Assembly: GCA_004835665.1 (NCBI GenBank)
Contig: RBKR01000020.1
Location: 496,001-560,000 of the forward strand
DNA length: 64,000 nucleotides
Direction of reading: 5' to 3'
Origin: Phoma sp. XZ068
Taxonomy: Eukaryota > Ascomycota > Dothideomycetes > Pleosporales > Didymellaceae
The notes below the pieces were generated by a model, which saw only the letters and a list, made by a program, of their open reading frames with translations, had not been told where the DNA came from and made no database searches. This document shows positions 21,146 through 32,411 of the stretch, piece after piece (position 1 is the first letter of the stretch; every line of letters begins with the position of its first letter). A program made the translations under genes and the position numbers.

Positions 21146-23146
21146 TCAATCATCATCATCGCTGTCCGTGAAATCACCGTCCCAGCCTTCATCGTACTCC
21201 TCGGCAATCACCTGCAGGGCGTTGCAAAGAGTTTCTCTTTCGTCCACAGCTACCAGTCGCTTCACAATCTGTTCAATCGCTCGCACTTGCTCAGCAACAG
21301 CTGTGCTTGTGGTGAGCCCAGCGTGAACAGCAAGTTTTTCGGGATGGCCGGATCCTTCGTCAAAAATAGATGGGAAACTGTCGAGCACCGGGAACAGTAA
21401 GGGCGCGGTGTATCTGGAAGTCGGTTAGTGCTTCCGGCACATTATTCGATAGTTCGCGGTACACCCCGACCAGCAGGATGGCAGACCGCCAAACAGCAGT
21501 AGCTTAACGGTATGACCACTTGATCCATGCACAATTGAGTACTCAGAGGAAATGATGGACAGGAACATACCTTTGCACACCTGGTCCATCGCCATATCTG
21601 TCCCGAGGGTTGCGACCTGCATCGTCTGACAGGCTCCAAGCTCCACGATAAGCTTCGGCACGTGCGAAGATGTGCTCTTTTCTGCTCTGTTTGCTCGATG
21701 CAAGTCTATAATCTTTGGAGAATGCGTCGATATCGAAGCTGCTCAGCTGGGCTTCGTCCCGATTTGTGCGCTCCGAAGTGGAGGTTCCAGCTTTCTCGGC
21801 TTTGGCCATTCCTTCGTTTGTTCTCTCGGATAAGACGTCCGGGTTGGCGATGCTCATCTCAAACTTGGCTATTCGCCGCCTACCAGTGCTGTTGATGGTG
21901 GCTTCGATGTCTTGTAATGTTCCGTGCCTGCCATTTGATGTTTTCAAACGAGATGACATCGTCATGCTCTCCAAGCCGATAGCCTGTAGGGCACTTACGT
22001 GCCATGCCGACGTTGCGTCAAGTGACAGGTAATTTGGAAGCTTAGCTGGGCGGTTGGAAATTGGTATGTACACTGAAGACTGCTCAGTGAGAGGCTGAAG
22101 GGAGCGTGAGGAGTTGACGATCTGCTGTAGGCGTTTCTCCTAGGCTTTATCAGCGGTAGTCCTTACATCGAGTTGGAGTGATAACTTACCCTCGGTACTG
22201 TCGTGTTTGCACCTTGGTCTCCTAGGCCCCAAGTCCAGATGCTGAGCTTGCCGTAGTCATCCCTCAACCGCTCGATCCAACCCGATGCCCATCCGCCCCA
22301 TGCATCGTCCACGCCAGTCATGATTTGCAAGCCTTGCAGGCCGTCGCACTCTTCAACAAACGGTCTGAGGTCTCTATCCACGAGGTCCACTTCCCTCTCA
22401 AGCTTCTCGAACAGGTCCATACCAACATCCCAGCTTTCGAAAGGCATGAGTTTGTCATTCACGTCGAACTCGGACAGCTGGACAATTGACTTGGGGTGAT
22501 AATACACTCGGCTGTAGTCGGACCAATATTTGACAGTGGATGTACTCAGCTGTGGTGGTTCCAGACCCGCATCAAGGTGCTGCTGGTAGGTGGACTGTGG
22601 AATCGGTTGGGCTCGTTGTACGATGGGTTTCGACGGCCATACTCCAGTCTGGTCTAGGATATTTCTGTCAACTTCACCTTCATACAGGGCATTAGTTTTT
22701 CTCATGCTCCCAAAAGCACCTTTGAGGTCGTAGATAATTGCCCTCGGGGTGAATGTATCGGAACCATCTGGGGCAAGTCCAGCTCGAAAGTGAATGTCAT
22801 GGTTGACAGCTGATTCGGGCTCAGGCGGATAGGTAAAGTACGATTCCTAAATCAGATCTGGGTCAGAAACTCTGCGGAAAGGTTATAGTGTTAGTGAGCG
22901 GGGTTTGTGGAAGTCTAGTATTGGGGTGGGACGGCCTCGTATACGACTACGTCGAGGCGGAGTGAGTACGCGGCCTCCCCACAAGCATGCATCAAAATAA
23001 GCATGAAGTCAAGCCAAGCAAGTCCAAATGTACTGGACGAAAACTCAATCAGAGGAGCAGGAGTGAAACCTTACCTGCGTGTTCCAAAAGTGAGTGCCGA
23101 GATAATTGCTCTGTGAGCCGAACTGGAGGGTGATGATCTCGTGCAT
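21146..23146 (-). CDS. DML1: DML1/misato tubulin-like protein for mitochondrial DNA inheritance
   Basis: Four exons: 23146-23075, 22846-22190, 22139-21571 and 21413-21146. Donors are GTAAGG, GTAAGT and GTATGT, and the last intron has a CACTAACC branch site. The product is 521 residues, the normal family length. The N-terminus MHEIITLQFGSQSNYLGTHF is the tubulin/FtsZ-like misato start. It continues with a YFTYPPEPES segment and ARAIIYDLKG-type sequence, then the misato segment II region (VKYWSDYSRVYYHPKSIVQL). The end has the conserved APLLFPVLDSFPSIF and a very acidic C-terminus (DFTDSDDDD). In yeast, Dml1 is essential and needed for mitochondrial DNA partitioning; misato acts in mitochondria and spindle assembly. 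Exon 4 is acidic-tailed and complete. Confidence is high; the 157-bp third intron is the least certain boundary. Confidence 0.9.
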
Positions 23147-24155
23147 GGCGTTGGCGAGGGTGGACCAGATGGACTGGCAGTAGCACAGCAACAGTAGAAC
23201 TGCGACGGCTAAGGATATCGTACCGAATGTGGTAGCCTTGTCAGACGGCGTGCATGCTGGCGGGCGCGGAGGTGAAGTTCTGCCAATTTGACGATTGCCC
23301 CACCTGTGAGCACACGCTCGATCATCGCGCACGATGGCACGATGACGCGCCGCTTCACAGACAGCGCAACACGGCGTGCGACCACCTCCAGCGAACTCGA
23401 TTCTCCTGCTGGATGCCCATCTATGCCGCTGTCGCGCAGTCTTGGCATCACCCGCTCATTTTATCCCGCCGCGCCAATGTGAAGGTGAACAACCTGGATG
23501 CTTGCCCCGCCATATTCTTCGTTCTATAGCGAAAATCTCTCGCTCTGAGGTAACAGCTGTAGCAAAGCTATTTTGCGAGTATTATATGTAGCATTCGGGC
23601 GCTTCGGTCCACTCACATCCGCTTCTATCAATCGCGAAACTAGCTTTCTGGTTGCAGATTATTGCGTTCGGGTTTCAGTATCGTCTCACTCACGACCACA
23701 ACCAGCAATAAGATCACCCACTTATAGCAACTTCCTTGCAACTATACAATGCTGGGTACTAAAAGCTCTTCCTTAGGCATCCTTTAATCTCAGTCACTGT
23801 GGCATGTCTTCTTGGCGTCCGCCCGGATGCTCGATAGCCGCGAGCCTCAGGCAGAGGCGAATACCTCCTGCACTACCCCGTGGGGCGTATGACAATTCAT
23901 GGCGCAGCGGCACTGATGGCAGTGGAAGACTATGACTACAGCCAAGAGTCGACCGGAGATGCATATAAGGTATCGGGGAAGCTGTGGTGGGTCAATTGCT
24001 CAACTCACACAGTCTTTTCATCTTCAGTTCGAGTCACTCTTTCAGCTCATCTTTTCTCATTTTCTCTCAGCGACGTCTGTGACGTCCTCTAGGGATTCAA
24101 CAACCACTTTAATATTCTGAAATTTATTGCACGATACCCCTAAGCCTCCATTACA
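23147..24155. other. Divergent promoter region
   Basis: About 1 kb between DML1 (minus) and the secreted Lys/Glu/Gln-rich gene (plus). Short frames only. A pyrimidine-rich leader precedes the ATG at 24156. Confidence 0.5.
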
Positions 24156-25643
24156 ATGTCTACTCGATTTCTCTCAGTTATCCTGCTCGCAGCCGGCCTC
24201 GCAGGTATGTAGCCTGGAGCAACACATAATAATACATTAACAGCACTAACGCGTTTGACAGCATCTAAGCCAATCGCCAACCCTCATGTCATCCAGGCTC
24301 TTGCCTCTCGCCAGGATGCACCTGCAAAGGTTGACATCTGCCCCAACTCGGGTTCCAGCATGATCTCTGGTCTTGCTGAACTTGAAGCCAAGGCCCGGCG
24401 AGAAGTAGCTCAGGTCAACGCCCAGAATATCATCATCGTCAACATTGACAATCAGAATGAGAGGGCCGACAGGGCTAAAGATGATGGTAGAGATAGAGAG
24501 AAGGACAATGCCCAAGACCGTGACCGTGACAACCGCAAGCAGGAAGCAGACCCGGCTGTGCAACAGCTTATACTCCAGCAAGTCAATCAAGCGCTTCGTG
24601 CTGAACAGGCAGCCAATGCTGCCCAGAACGAGCTGGACAACATCTTGCGTGCGATGGCTCTTGCGCAGCGAGACCGTGAGAGGAGCGTCGCGATTCTAGT
24701 CGTGCAAGAGGTCAGAATCAGCGTCGAGACTGAAGTCCAAGTCAACAACAGGAGGGAGAAGAAGAAGATCGATGCTAGCGTGTTCAAGCAAGAAGTCGTC
24801 GTAGCGAACCGTGGCAGGCAGCGAACTGAGACGGTCATGGGTACGTACTTCCACCTTCTGCTATCAGCTGTCGCTTACAAAACTGTAGTCTATAACCCTC
24901 GCACCCTCGTTGCCGCAGACCTCGCTGCCAACCCTGGTGCTGCCCCTACCGGTGCAGCAAACGCATCTCAGGCGGCCGAGGCTGCCGCTACGAAGTCCGT
25001 TGACGCTATTCTCTATAATGCAAGGCCCACACACTCGTCAATCGTTGAAGATCCAGCTGCGTTGCTGCGCGTGGCATTGGAAGCGGCCCAGGAAGACCGA
25101 CGCAGAGATGAAAATCGGGCGAAGGATGTCGAGTTGAACATCCAGATTGCTGTAGACATCAAAGTGGAGATCGAGAATGACAACAGGCGGGGAAAGGACC
25201 GAAACGATGATCGCGAGCGACAGAGGCAACAAGAACAGGAGCAGAAGGACAGGGAGCAGAAGCAAGCTGAGAAGGACCGCCAGGAGGGCGAGAAGAAAGA
25301 TCAAGAGAAAGCAAAGGAGGATGAAAAGGCAAAGCAGGAAGCGGAGAAGGCAAAGCAAGAGGAGGAGAAGGCCAAGCAGGAGGCCGAGAAGAAAGACCAA
25401 GAGAAAGCAAAGCAGGAGGAGGAGAAGGCCAAGCAGGAGGCCGAGAAAGCGAAGCAAGAGGAGGAGAAAGCAAAGCAAGAGGAGCAGAAGCAAGCCGAGA
25501 AGGACGGCCAGGAGGCTGAGAAGCAAGCTCAAGAGAAAGCAAAGCAAGAAGAGGAACAGCAAGCTCAAGCCAAGGCTGATGCAGACCGCAAGGCCCAAGA
25601 GGAACAGAAGGCCGAGGCCGACATGGCTGCAGCGCAGCAGTAG
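24156..25643 (+). CDS. Secreted Lys/Glu/Gln-rich coiled-coil protein
   Basis: Exon 1 is 24156-24204, exon 2 is 24262-24840 and exon 3 is 24889-25643. The first intron has donor GTATGT and branch CACTAAC. The second is a 48-bp in-frame intron (GTACGT to GTAG) that keeps the frame open if retained. The protein has about 460 residues. A signal peptide (MSTRFLSVILLAAGLAG) is followed by a helical region with strands (ILVVQEVRISVETEVQV), then a second half made of KAKQEEEKAKQEAE repeats, a long charged coiled coil. It ends with MAAAQQ. No family is recognised. It is plausibly extracellular. It lies beside the UstYa-like gene but has no evident link to it. Confidence 0.65.
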
Positions 25644-25963
25644 GGCGTCGCAAAGCTGACTATCGCGCAGTAGAGCAAGGTCCTACTTGATCACGACTAG
25701 GACGCACAGAACTGGAGAAGCCAAACGATGGCAGCCACGTAATGTGTTTTACTTTATGATTCTATGCCCTAAATGAGCAAGGCCAAATTAAACCAATAAT
25801 TTTGGTACATGGCTTATAACGTAATAGCTAAGAAGATCAATTATCCTTGTTGTCTCAGCGAGTCAACTGATATAATCATCTACTTCAAATTCGTCGTCTT
25901 TAGCTTTTGTACACAAACCCCTAGTGACTCACCAAGATTATCACGTTCTGCAAAAATCTTCAC
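25644..25963. other. Convergent 3' region
   Basis: AT-rich 3' flanks of two convergent genes. No gene was seen. Confidence 0.6.
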
Positions 25964-26904
25964 TCATCGTGGCAGATGATCAATCTCCACATCGCCTTCT
26001 CTCAAGTTGACATGATAATCCCAATCTTCGACCTTCGACATGTCCGCTTTCCTCCCCTCACCCCATTTCAACAGCCCCTCGTAGTTTGCGCACATATGGC
26101 CGGAGTGGAAATTTGGATACGGTGTGGAAATCCCTTTGACCCAGCGAAATGTCACTATGGAGTCGTCGGCTGTGCACATCAGACGTTGCCTGTAATTTCG
26201 TCAGTCGCTTACAATAAAGCAAGGGCATTGGGTAAAGAGAGGGCGACAGACCTTATAACGTCGACACAATGTTCGAAATGTGCTTCCTCAATGTCTGGCA
26301 TACTCTCTATCTTCGCTTTCATCTCAGCGTAGATTGGAAGGTCCGGATTCTTATCATAGTGGTGTCGCATCCACACACTCTCGAGGCAGTGCAACTGGTG
26401 CGCGGATTCGAGAAACGCGATGTATCCCCCGCCAGCACTTTGAGGCCACTGCACAGAATCGGTCGACAGTCCCATCTTAGACACCTCGTCGGCTGTAAGG
26501 TTCATAGCGGGTGTGTCGGTTATGTGTCTCCAGGCTGCGAGGGTTTTATTGGAGGGAGGGCCGGGGTAGGCTTTGTATATTGTGTTCTGCCAAAACGCGG
26601 ACTTGAAGACTTCGTAATGTAGCGGCCTTTGGGTATATCCAAAAGCTGCTGAGTACAGATCTCTGCTATCTCTTGCGTTCGTTGTTGCCGCGACCTTCGT
26701 TTGGTGGTAGAGGAGGATGGACAACAAAATGAGTGTCAGGATATGAACTGCCCAGTGAACAACTGTAGTGACAGACGTGAGTCTCGGAAGTAAAGATTCT
26801 CTTCGCAAAGTGCGCAGAGAGTCCGTCGTACTTTCATTATCGGAAGACTGCGTAAATAGAAGCTTTTCTTCGTCTTCTGGTACTGCAGTGTATGAAGGCG
26901 CCAT
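25964..26904 (-). CDS. UstYa-like (DUF3328) membrane oxidase
   Basis: Exons 26904-26252 and 26189-25964 (62-bp intron, donor GTCTGT, acceptor TTACAG) encode 292 residues. A cytosolic N-terminus of about 47 residues is followed by one membrane segment (WAVHILTLILLSILLY, about 51-66) and a lumenal domain. That domain holds the two family signatures: HQLHC at 169-173 and HFEHC at 209-213. The second exon ends with the family-type segment on FRWVKG and a final His-rich stretch. UstYa proteins form cyclic bonds in fungal RiPPs (ustiloxin, asperipin, phomopsin pathways) by oxidative coupling of Tyr or Phe side chains; the mechanism is still debated. The gene is divergent from the Kex2-repeat precursor at 27619 and shares its 0.7-kb promoter region. 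The ATG at 26902-26904 is the first in frame. Confidence 0.88.
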
Positions 26905-27618
26905 GATTGAAGAGTTGTAAAATAAATGTTCCAACCTCGAGCTTCATTCAAACTAGAAGGCAGAGGAGGACGATACTCCCCCCGGTGTCTCGCGGCTTGT
27001 ACCTGATTACAGGTGTACCCACCTCACTGTCCACAACAGGAAGGAGGTGATCAATATGCACATGCAGTATCAACTGACCCTCAAATGAGGTGCATAGATA
27101 TAGAGGGTCTGCGATCATACTCAGATAGGAAGGAGGGCCTTAGGAAGGAGGGCCTTAAAAGGTACCGCAAATACCAGTCAAGGGCCAATCTCACCTCGCG
27201 TCGTCTCGCTAGACACTGCTACCTTACACAGCACAGTGACAAGCTTTCCCAATACAGTGCTTGACGCATGCTTAGCGTTGCTAACACGGGTAATCATCGC
27301 AGCGCACTTTGTCTGATTATATCACGGGTATCCCAACACAACCCTTCCCCGCTGCATGTAACCAATCGAGATTACTGATCTCTTGACTGCAACTCCACAG
27401 AAATACCTGTAAGCTGACGCAGTTTCAAGGTACAGCATAAACGACTCTTTCTGGCAGGTAGATTGCGGTGACGCAAAAGCGCGATAAAGTGACGACCGTG
27501 AAGATTCAAACGGCAGACATAAAAGACTGCTGTGACAGCTTGACAATAGGATTGGGGTCCGTAAAGCAACCCTTCCCCTTCCAAGCTCTCAGATCATCAC
27601 TCCCAATTCTTTATCAGC
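26905..27618. promoter_or_regulatory. Shared divergent promoter of UstYa-like gene and RiPP-type precursor
   Basis: These 714 bp separate the two start codons, so they must contain both promoters. The visible structure is a 15-bp tandem duplication (27127-27156) and AT-rich stretches near each gene. No transcription factor site could be assigned with confidence. Confidence 0.55.
27127..27156. repeat. 15-bp tandem duplication in divergent promoter
   Basis: AGGAAGGAGGGCCTT occurs twice in direct succession, at 27127-27141 and 27142-27156, near the middle of the divergent promoter. It could be a duplicated binding site or simple slippage. Confidence 0.7.
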
Positions 27619-28246
27619 ATGCAGCCAAAAGCCCTCATCCTCGTGGCCGCAGCCTTGCAGTGCGCCCATGTCTTTGCCGCCCCAGTAGCCTCAGGTACGT
27701 TCCCTTCCCTGCCATGCTTTGCTTCTTACGCCAGAATCAATTCCAACCATATGTCCAGACGCCAGCGCATTGGCATTCAACAGCCCCGGGTACTACAAGG
27801 AGTACCGTGTCGCCGCTAACGCCGGCCTAGTTGAGAAGGAGAGCCGTGACGTTTCAAGCAAGAGAGGCGCTGGCGCACCAGTCGAGTTCCAAGCCGCATC
27901 GTACCGGCCCCTCTACCGTGAAGCTGAGGAAGCCTACGGCGAGAAGGAAAAGCGCGATACCTCAGTAGTCGAGTTTCGAGATGCTGGCTACCGCAGGCTC
28001 TACCGTGAGGCCGAGGAGGCCTACGGTGCTGGTGCGGAAGAGAAGCGTGACATTTCAGAGAGAAGAGGTGCCGGCGCACCAGTTGAGTTCAGGGCTGGCG
28101 CCTACCGCCCCTTGTACCGTGAAGCGGAGGAGGCTTACGGTGAGAAGGAGAAGCGCGACAGTGCTTCAGCAGTTGAGTTCCGAGATGCTAGCTACCGCAG
28201 GCTCTACCGTGAGGCCAGAGAAGCCTACGGTGCAGATGCTCAGTAG
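27619..28246 (+). CDS. Secreted Kex2-repeat precursor, dikaritin/KEP-type RiPP candidate
   Basis: Two exons, 27619-27694 and 27759-28246 (64-bp intron, donor GTACGT, acceptor CCAG), encode 187 residues. A signal peptide (cleavage near residue 20, after VFA) is followed by a leader to residue 61, which ends in SKR. Four related peptides then follow, each starting after KR or RR: residues 62-91, 92-128, 129-158 and 159-187. The second unit carries an extra DISERR before the third. Each unit has a VEF motif, one YR-x-LYRE motif and one AYG motif, so three Tyr or Phe residues repeat at fixed places. Units 1 and 3 have YRPLYRE and units 2 and 4 have YRRLYRE. Together with the adjacent UstYa-like gene this is a good candidate for a ribosomal peptide precursor, cut by Kex2 and then modified. 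Mature cores are not determined. Confidence 0.75.
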
Positions 28247-29750
28247 AGCTGTCCATGAGGCAGATGCAGATGGACGTGCAGCTGATAAAACCTGGGGAAA
28301 GAAAGGGTTGGACTTCGGGTCCAGACCTTATCGGCGGGGACAAAACGTGGGATTGCATACGTAGTAGTTCAAATAACTTCGTAGATAACAGAGTAGAACA
28401 TACGCGTGTTGTTATCGACGCAGCCAAGTCGTAAGTCGTAGAACTCGGCGTCGATCTGTGCATAGCCTTCAATACAATGGCCCTGTTTGTGACATGTGTA
28501 AAGAAAACCTGTACGTACAACAGGGGATGTTTGTTCCTAGCAATCCCACAGCTCTCCGTCAGATACTGTGCAATGGCCCATACAGTTACGAAAACTCATA
28601 TTACAGTACTTTTATTAGCAGTCAGATACATCTAAAGATATGCTGCTCTTGTAGTATCTACAGTAGAGATGTAGATTGGTGTGATTTTAATACCTTGAGT
28701 TTTAAGATATACCGCAGGGCTGGTACAACGCCAGAAATGCATGGACTGAGCATGTCCTGTCCTGTGAAATCATCATTTTCTCTGGGCGGAGCAATTTGTT
28801 CATTTTGAGAAACAGGTTACCAAGGGTCAAGAAGGAGAGGATTGGGTTGAAGAAGAACTAAGGAAGGTAGAGTTACACGAGCAATAAGGAAGTTATGTTG
28901 TCAGTTTTGAGCGTTCTTGTAAAGGACATGCTGTCGCGTTGTCTGATTAAGCGAGTCAGAGTAATTACCTTATTGCCCAGATACCCCCAGACAGAGATCC
29001 GTACTGCGGAACGGTTTCAGCCAGACTGGCTGTCAGTAATGTGAGCCAGGAGCGGCGCAGCACTCCCATCATGAACATTCTCTTTGAGCGTCTCCATGTA
29101 TTAACAAATTCGCGTACAACGATGTTTGCAAAGGAGACACAGAGACCTGCTAACAAAGGTAAAAAGCTGTCAGAACCACGCAATCAACACTTTGCGGTCT
29201 TGTGCAGCTGTTTTACAAGTCCGACTTGGCAGCATTAATGTTCTTCCAATTTCACCCAAGCAGTGAAATCACCGCCACCCAACGGCTTCCATATAATCAC
29301 CTTGTGTCTTGGGCAGCGAAAGATCATTTTGCTGTACGGATATTGGCACAAAAAGGCGTTTCTTCTTGTAGTAGGATAGACCGAATTCAGTTGATGTAAT
29401 AGAACACATCAAACTCCGAAGCTGGAAACATTTGAGGTTGGAACATAAGAAGCTTGTCCTGCTATTTATCACGACGGAAGTCGTGATGTAATTTCCTTTG
29501 TAACTTTACTGCAGACTGAACAGGCGATTCCTTCTGGATGGAATCTTGCTTGTTCGAGTGCTATGGTGCGGAATAAATCAAGTACGCTCAGTATAAATCG
29601 GAATCTTCTCCCATATGTTAAGAGCACAATCAGCTGACTCTATCATTATCAGTTTGCTACTCAGCGATTGAGGCTCGTTTACCCTGTGCAATTCATTGAT
29701 CTTACCCAGTTTTCTGCTTTCTCTTCCGACTTGCCCACATACCTCGTAAT
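28247..29750. other. AT-rich intergenic region
   Basis: About 1.5 kb. The first 118 bases continue as a protein-like frame other than that of the precursor (see findings). From about 28500 the sequence is AT-rich with no convincing frame. The last part should hold the promoter of the gene at 29751. Confidence 0.45.
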
Positions 29751-30176
29751 ATGACAATAGTCTTATTCATTCTCCTTCTCGGAGCAATTAGTGACCACGC
29801 TCTGGCTGGATGCACTCCCTCCAAACAGAAACCCTGTCCATGTGCAGTCCAAGCGCCCGACAACAAATGGCTCAATACATGCCCCAACGGCATCCCCAAG
29901 ACATGGGCCTGTCTGGACCCAAAGATAAAGTCCCCAACCGTAGACTGCATCGTCCAGGATCTGAAGACCTGCGGCACGCTCGATGCGCTTCCCGATGACT
30001 GGTTCGATAAAATCAGAGCTGCTCCACGATTTGGCTTGCAGCAGGGTGACATTGTCGACCCAGACATCGCTAAGCGAAACGACGCGCTTCTCAATCGCAT
30101 CTCCGCTGCTCTTGCGAACGCCAGACAAGGCGAAGTCATCATGAAGGACAGTGTTGCCTTTGCCGACCTTTCCTGA
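29751..30176 (+). CDS. Cys-rich secreted protein with frame-broken Pro/Lys-rich tail
   Basis: Single frame of 141 residues from the ATG at 29751 to the TGA at 30174-30176. A signal peptide (MTIVLFILLLGAISDHALA) is followed by seven Cys within about 60 residues (GCT, PCPC, NTC, WAC, VDC, KTC) and a less Cys-rich, helical C-terminus. Past the stop, from about 30177 to 30506, the sequence encodes Pro/Lys-rich repeats (KPRPKPVKPKPAP and similar) in at least two other frames. The gene may once have been longer, or an unrecognised splice may join these parts. Function is unknown; a small secreted effector-like role would be speculation. Confidence 0.6.
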   Translation: MTIVLFILLLGAISDHALAGCTPSKQKPCPCAVQAPDNKWLNTCPNGIPKTWACLDPKIKSPTVDCIVQDLKTCGTLDALPDDWFDKIRAAPRFGLQQGDIVDPDIAKRNDALLNRISAALANARQGEVIMKDSVAFADLS

Positions 30177-32411
30177 CCCGCCTCTACCGAAGGTAGATGC
30201 TGATTCTGCGGATCCGGTTCCTGGACCTTCTAAGCGTAGTCCTTCAAAGCCTCGTCCAAAACCAGTGAAGCCAAAGCCTGCTCCTGTACAGCCGTAAAGC
30301 CAGATACCGCAAGCCCTCCTCCTGCACAACCTGGCAAGCCAAAGCCAGTGAAGCCTCTTCCAAAGCCAAAACCCAGTCCTCCCACCCCCGCCCCTCAAAA
30401 GCCTTCCCTTAGCCATGGACCTGCAGACCCCGAAGCCAAACCGAAAACCCACTCACCCCGGAAAACGCGAGCAGTACGACGACAAGCGCTCTCCGCACGA
30501 ACGTAGCTCAGTCGACCGGTCCTCCCTGTGTACCAGCGAAGCATATAAAACGCTCGGTACCGGTTCGTACGTATCTGGGAGGTATGTTTGGGAGGTGTGT
30601 ATCAACACTGCTTGGCTCGCTGTTTATCTATCGATTTGTCTGGGGTTGTGGAGTAAGGTTACATCACGGTGGTGCAGCATGTTGGAGTGTTTGGTGGAGG
30701 TGAAGTGTGTGAATTTCAGTTTGTTACTTTGGGTTTGGTTGTGGATTGGTGTTTATTAATCTTAGAGTTTGAAGTTCACCCGCTGAGTTTGGAATGGTGA
30801 TTTGTGTTGTCACGTCTTACTGAGGTCTTTGCGAATGAAGATATTTGAGAGGGTATCTCAATGACACTCTGGTCGATAATCGTCGGGCACATACTTTCCT
30901 GAAGCAAAACTTGATGATGACACTTAAGTCTATCAGCACGCAGACCGCTATCCGCAAGTCGTTGCATGTTGCGTGGGCTGCGCTGCTTGTCTGTTCGGCC
31001 AAGAAGGCGGGTACTCTGCTGGCTGTCTCGTCTCACGCTGTTGTGAGTATAGTTCCGCGTGACGAGTCTCCTGCTGGTGGTATGGCTGCTGGGCGTTTGT
31101 GCATGGACGGCTGTTTCGCGATTTTACCTGAGGAATGGATGGACAGGATGGACCTTACAGTACTTGACAGCAGTGTCTGGAGTTTCAGTAGGCAGGACAG
31201 CACGAGGCGGTAAGAATCACCAGACATTGGAAAGCTACTGCTGCCATTTCCTCGTTGAGAATCCAGGCTGGTGCAAGTGCATACACATCCGATATACAGT
31301 GGCAGGTAGATCAGGCACCTACGTCTGTCGCTGTGCCACGTACTCCAAATATAGCTGGCGTCGATCGTGATGTGCACGCGTCGATCTCGGACGTAACAAA
31401 GCTCATGCACGACACAGTGGTTCCCGCAAGCACGGTACTTAATGATGTGTCGTCGTAAGGCTGAGTGTCGCACGAGTCGTGGTGCTAGCTTGGTCCTCGG
31501 ACATTAAATCTGGTTCAGACTTGTGTATAGTCTGTGAGTATGCAACTTGTGAGTATCGGCGTTATTCTGCGACCTGGCTGCAGTTTGATGCGCGAGACAA
31601 ACTTTCATTGTGTTTGTACTGTGTGTTGTGGTAGCGAGGTATCACGATCGAACAAAGCACCGAGACTAGAGTTCGGTACTTGTAACTGTGGGGATACGGT
31701 GGCTGCGACGACCATGACGACAGGCGGGTACTGTGCGGCTGTCGGGGGCAGAGCGCCTTGAAACACAATTAGCGTTGATGATGCTGTCGTGGTTATTGCC
31801 CGATGGAGAAGAAACGATACAAGACAGCCGTTGAGACTCTGGAAGCCGGTGAGACAGGGGCCGTGGCAGCGATATAACGAGCTACCATGTGCTGGACTGG
31901 AGATGCACGGAAGATTGGGTGCCGTAGGATCACACTTGCACAATTGCAGCGGGAAGGATTGCGAATTTGCGAGTGAAAGGCAAGGAACAAAGGCGGACGA
32001 CGCGTCGAGCTTCTAGCGCGTCGCCGGCGTGGATGGATCTGTGCCGTCATCCGAAGCAATCGGCAATCACCTCAGGCTCGATCTCATTTCGTGGTCTCAC
32101 GATCCTCAGCGCACGCATCCCCCACCATCTGCATCGGCGTGTCGAGACCTGGCCGCCCGCCCCTCGACCCAATCTCTGATTGCTGGAGGATCCTCGCCGC
32201 GCATAGACGGCGCCGCGTGATTCGACGTCGGCGGGCAACTGTGGGCATCAGCGCCGCACACGGGCCAGTGCACGCATCAGAAAGTCCCCCACCTGCACCT
32301 TGCCTGCACCTTGCACGGGCACGTCCCCACCGCTGCATATCCGCCCAGAGCACCGCTGCATATCCGCCCGCAGCTGCACTGCATTACTACCGCGCACCGC
32401 CCTTGCTGACC
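30177..32411. other. Gene-poor region with coding-like fragments
   Basis: The Pro/Lys-rich tail of the preceding gene extends to about 30506. A plus-strand segment at about 31186-31458 reads as protein-like (a run through SDIQWQVDQAPTS and PRTPNIAGVD) and ends with TAA, but has no ATG or clear upstream exon. The rest shows only short frames. The right end holds the promoter of the gene at 32412. Confidence 0.4.

Noticed and set aside
25038..25653. Leu-rich minus-strand frames opposite the Lys/Glu/Gln-rich gene
   Set aside because: Complement of AAG/GAG/CAA-rich codons gives Leu/Phe runs; there is no start or splice support.
27816..28079. Antisense frame across the precursor repeats
   Set aside because: Shadow of the repeats; the plus strand has the signal peptide, intron and Kex2 sites.
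29763..30452. 229-residue minus-strand frame opposite the Cys-rich secreted gene
   Set aside because: Gly/Arg composition follows from the antisense of Pro/Lys codons; no ATG-led signal.
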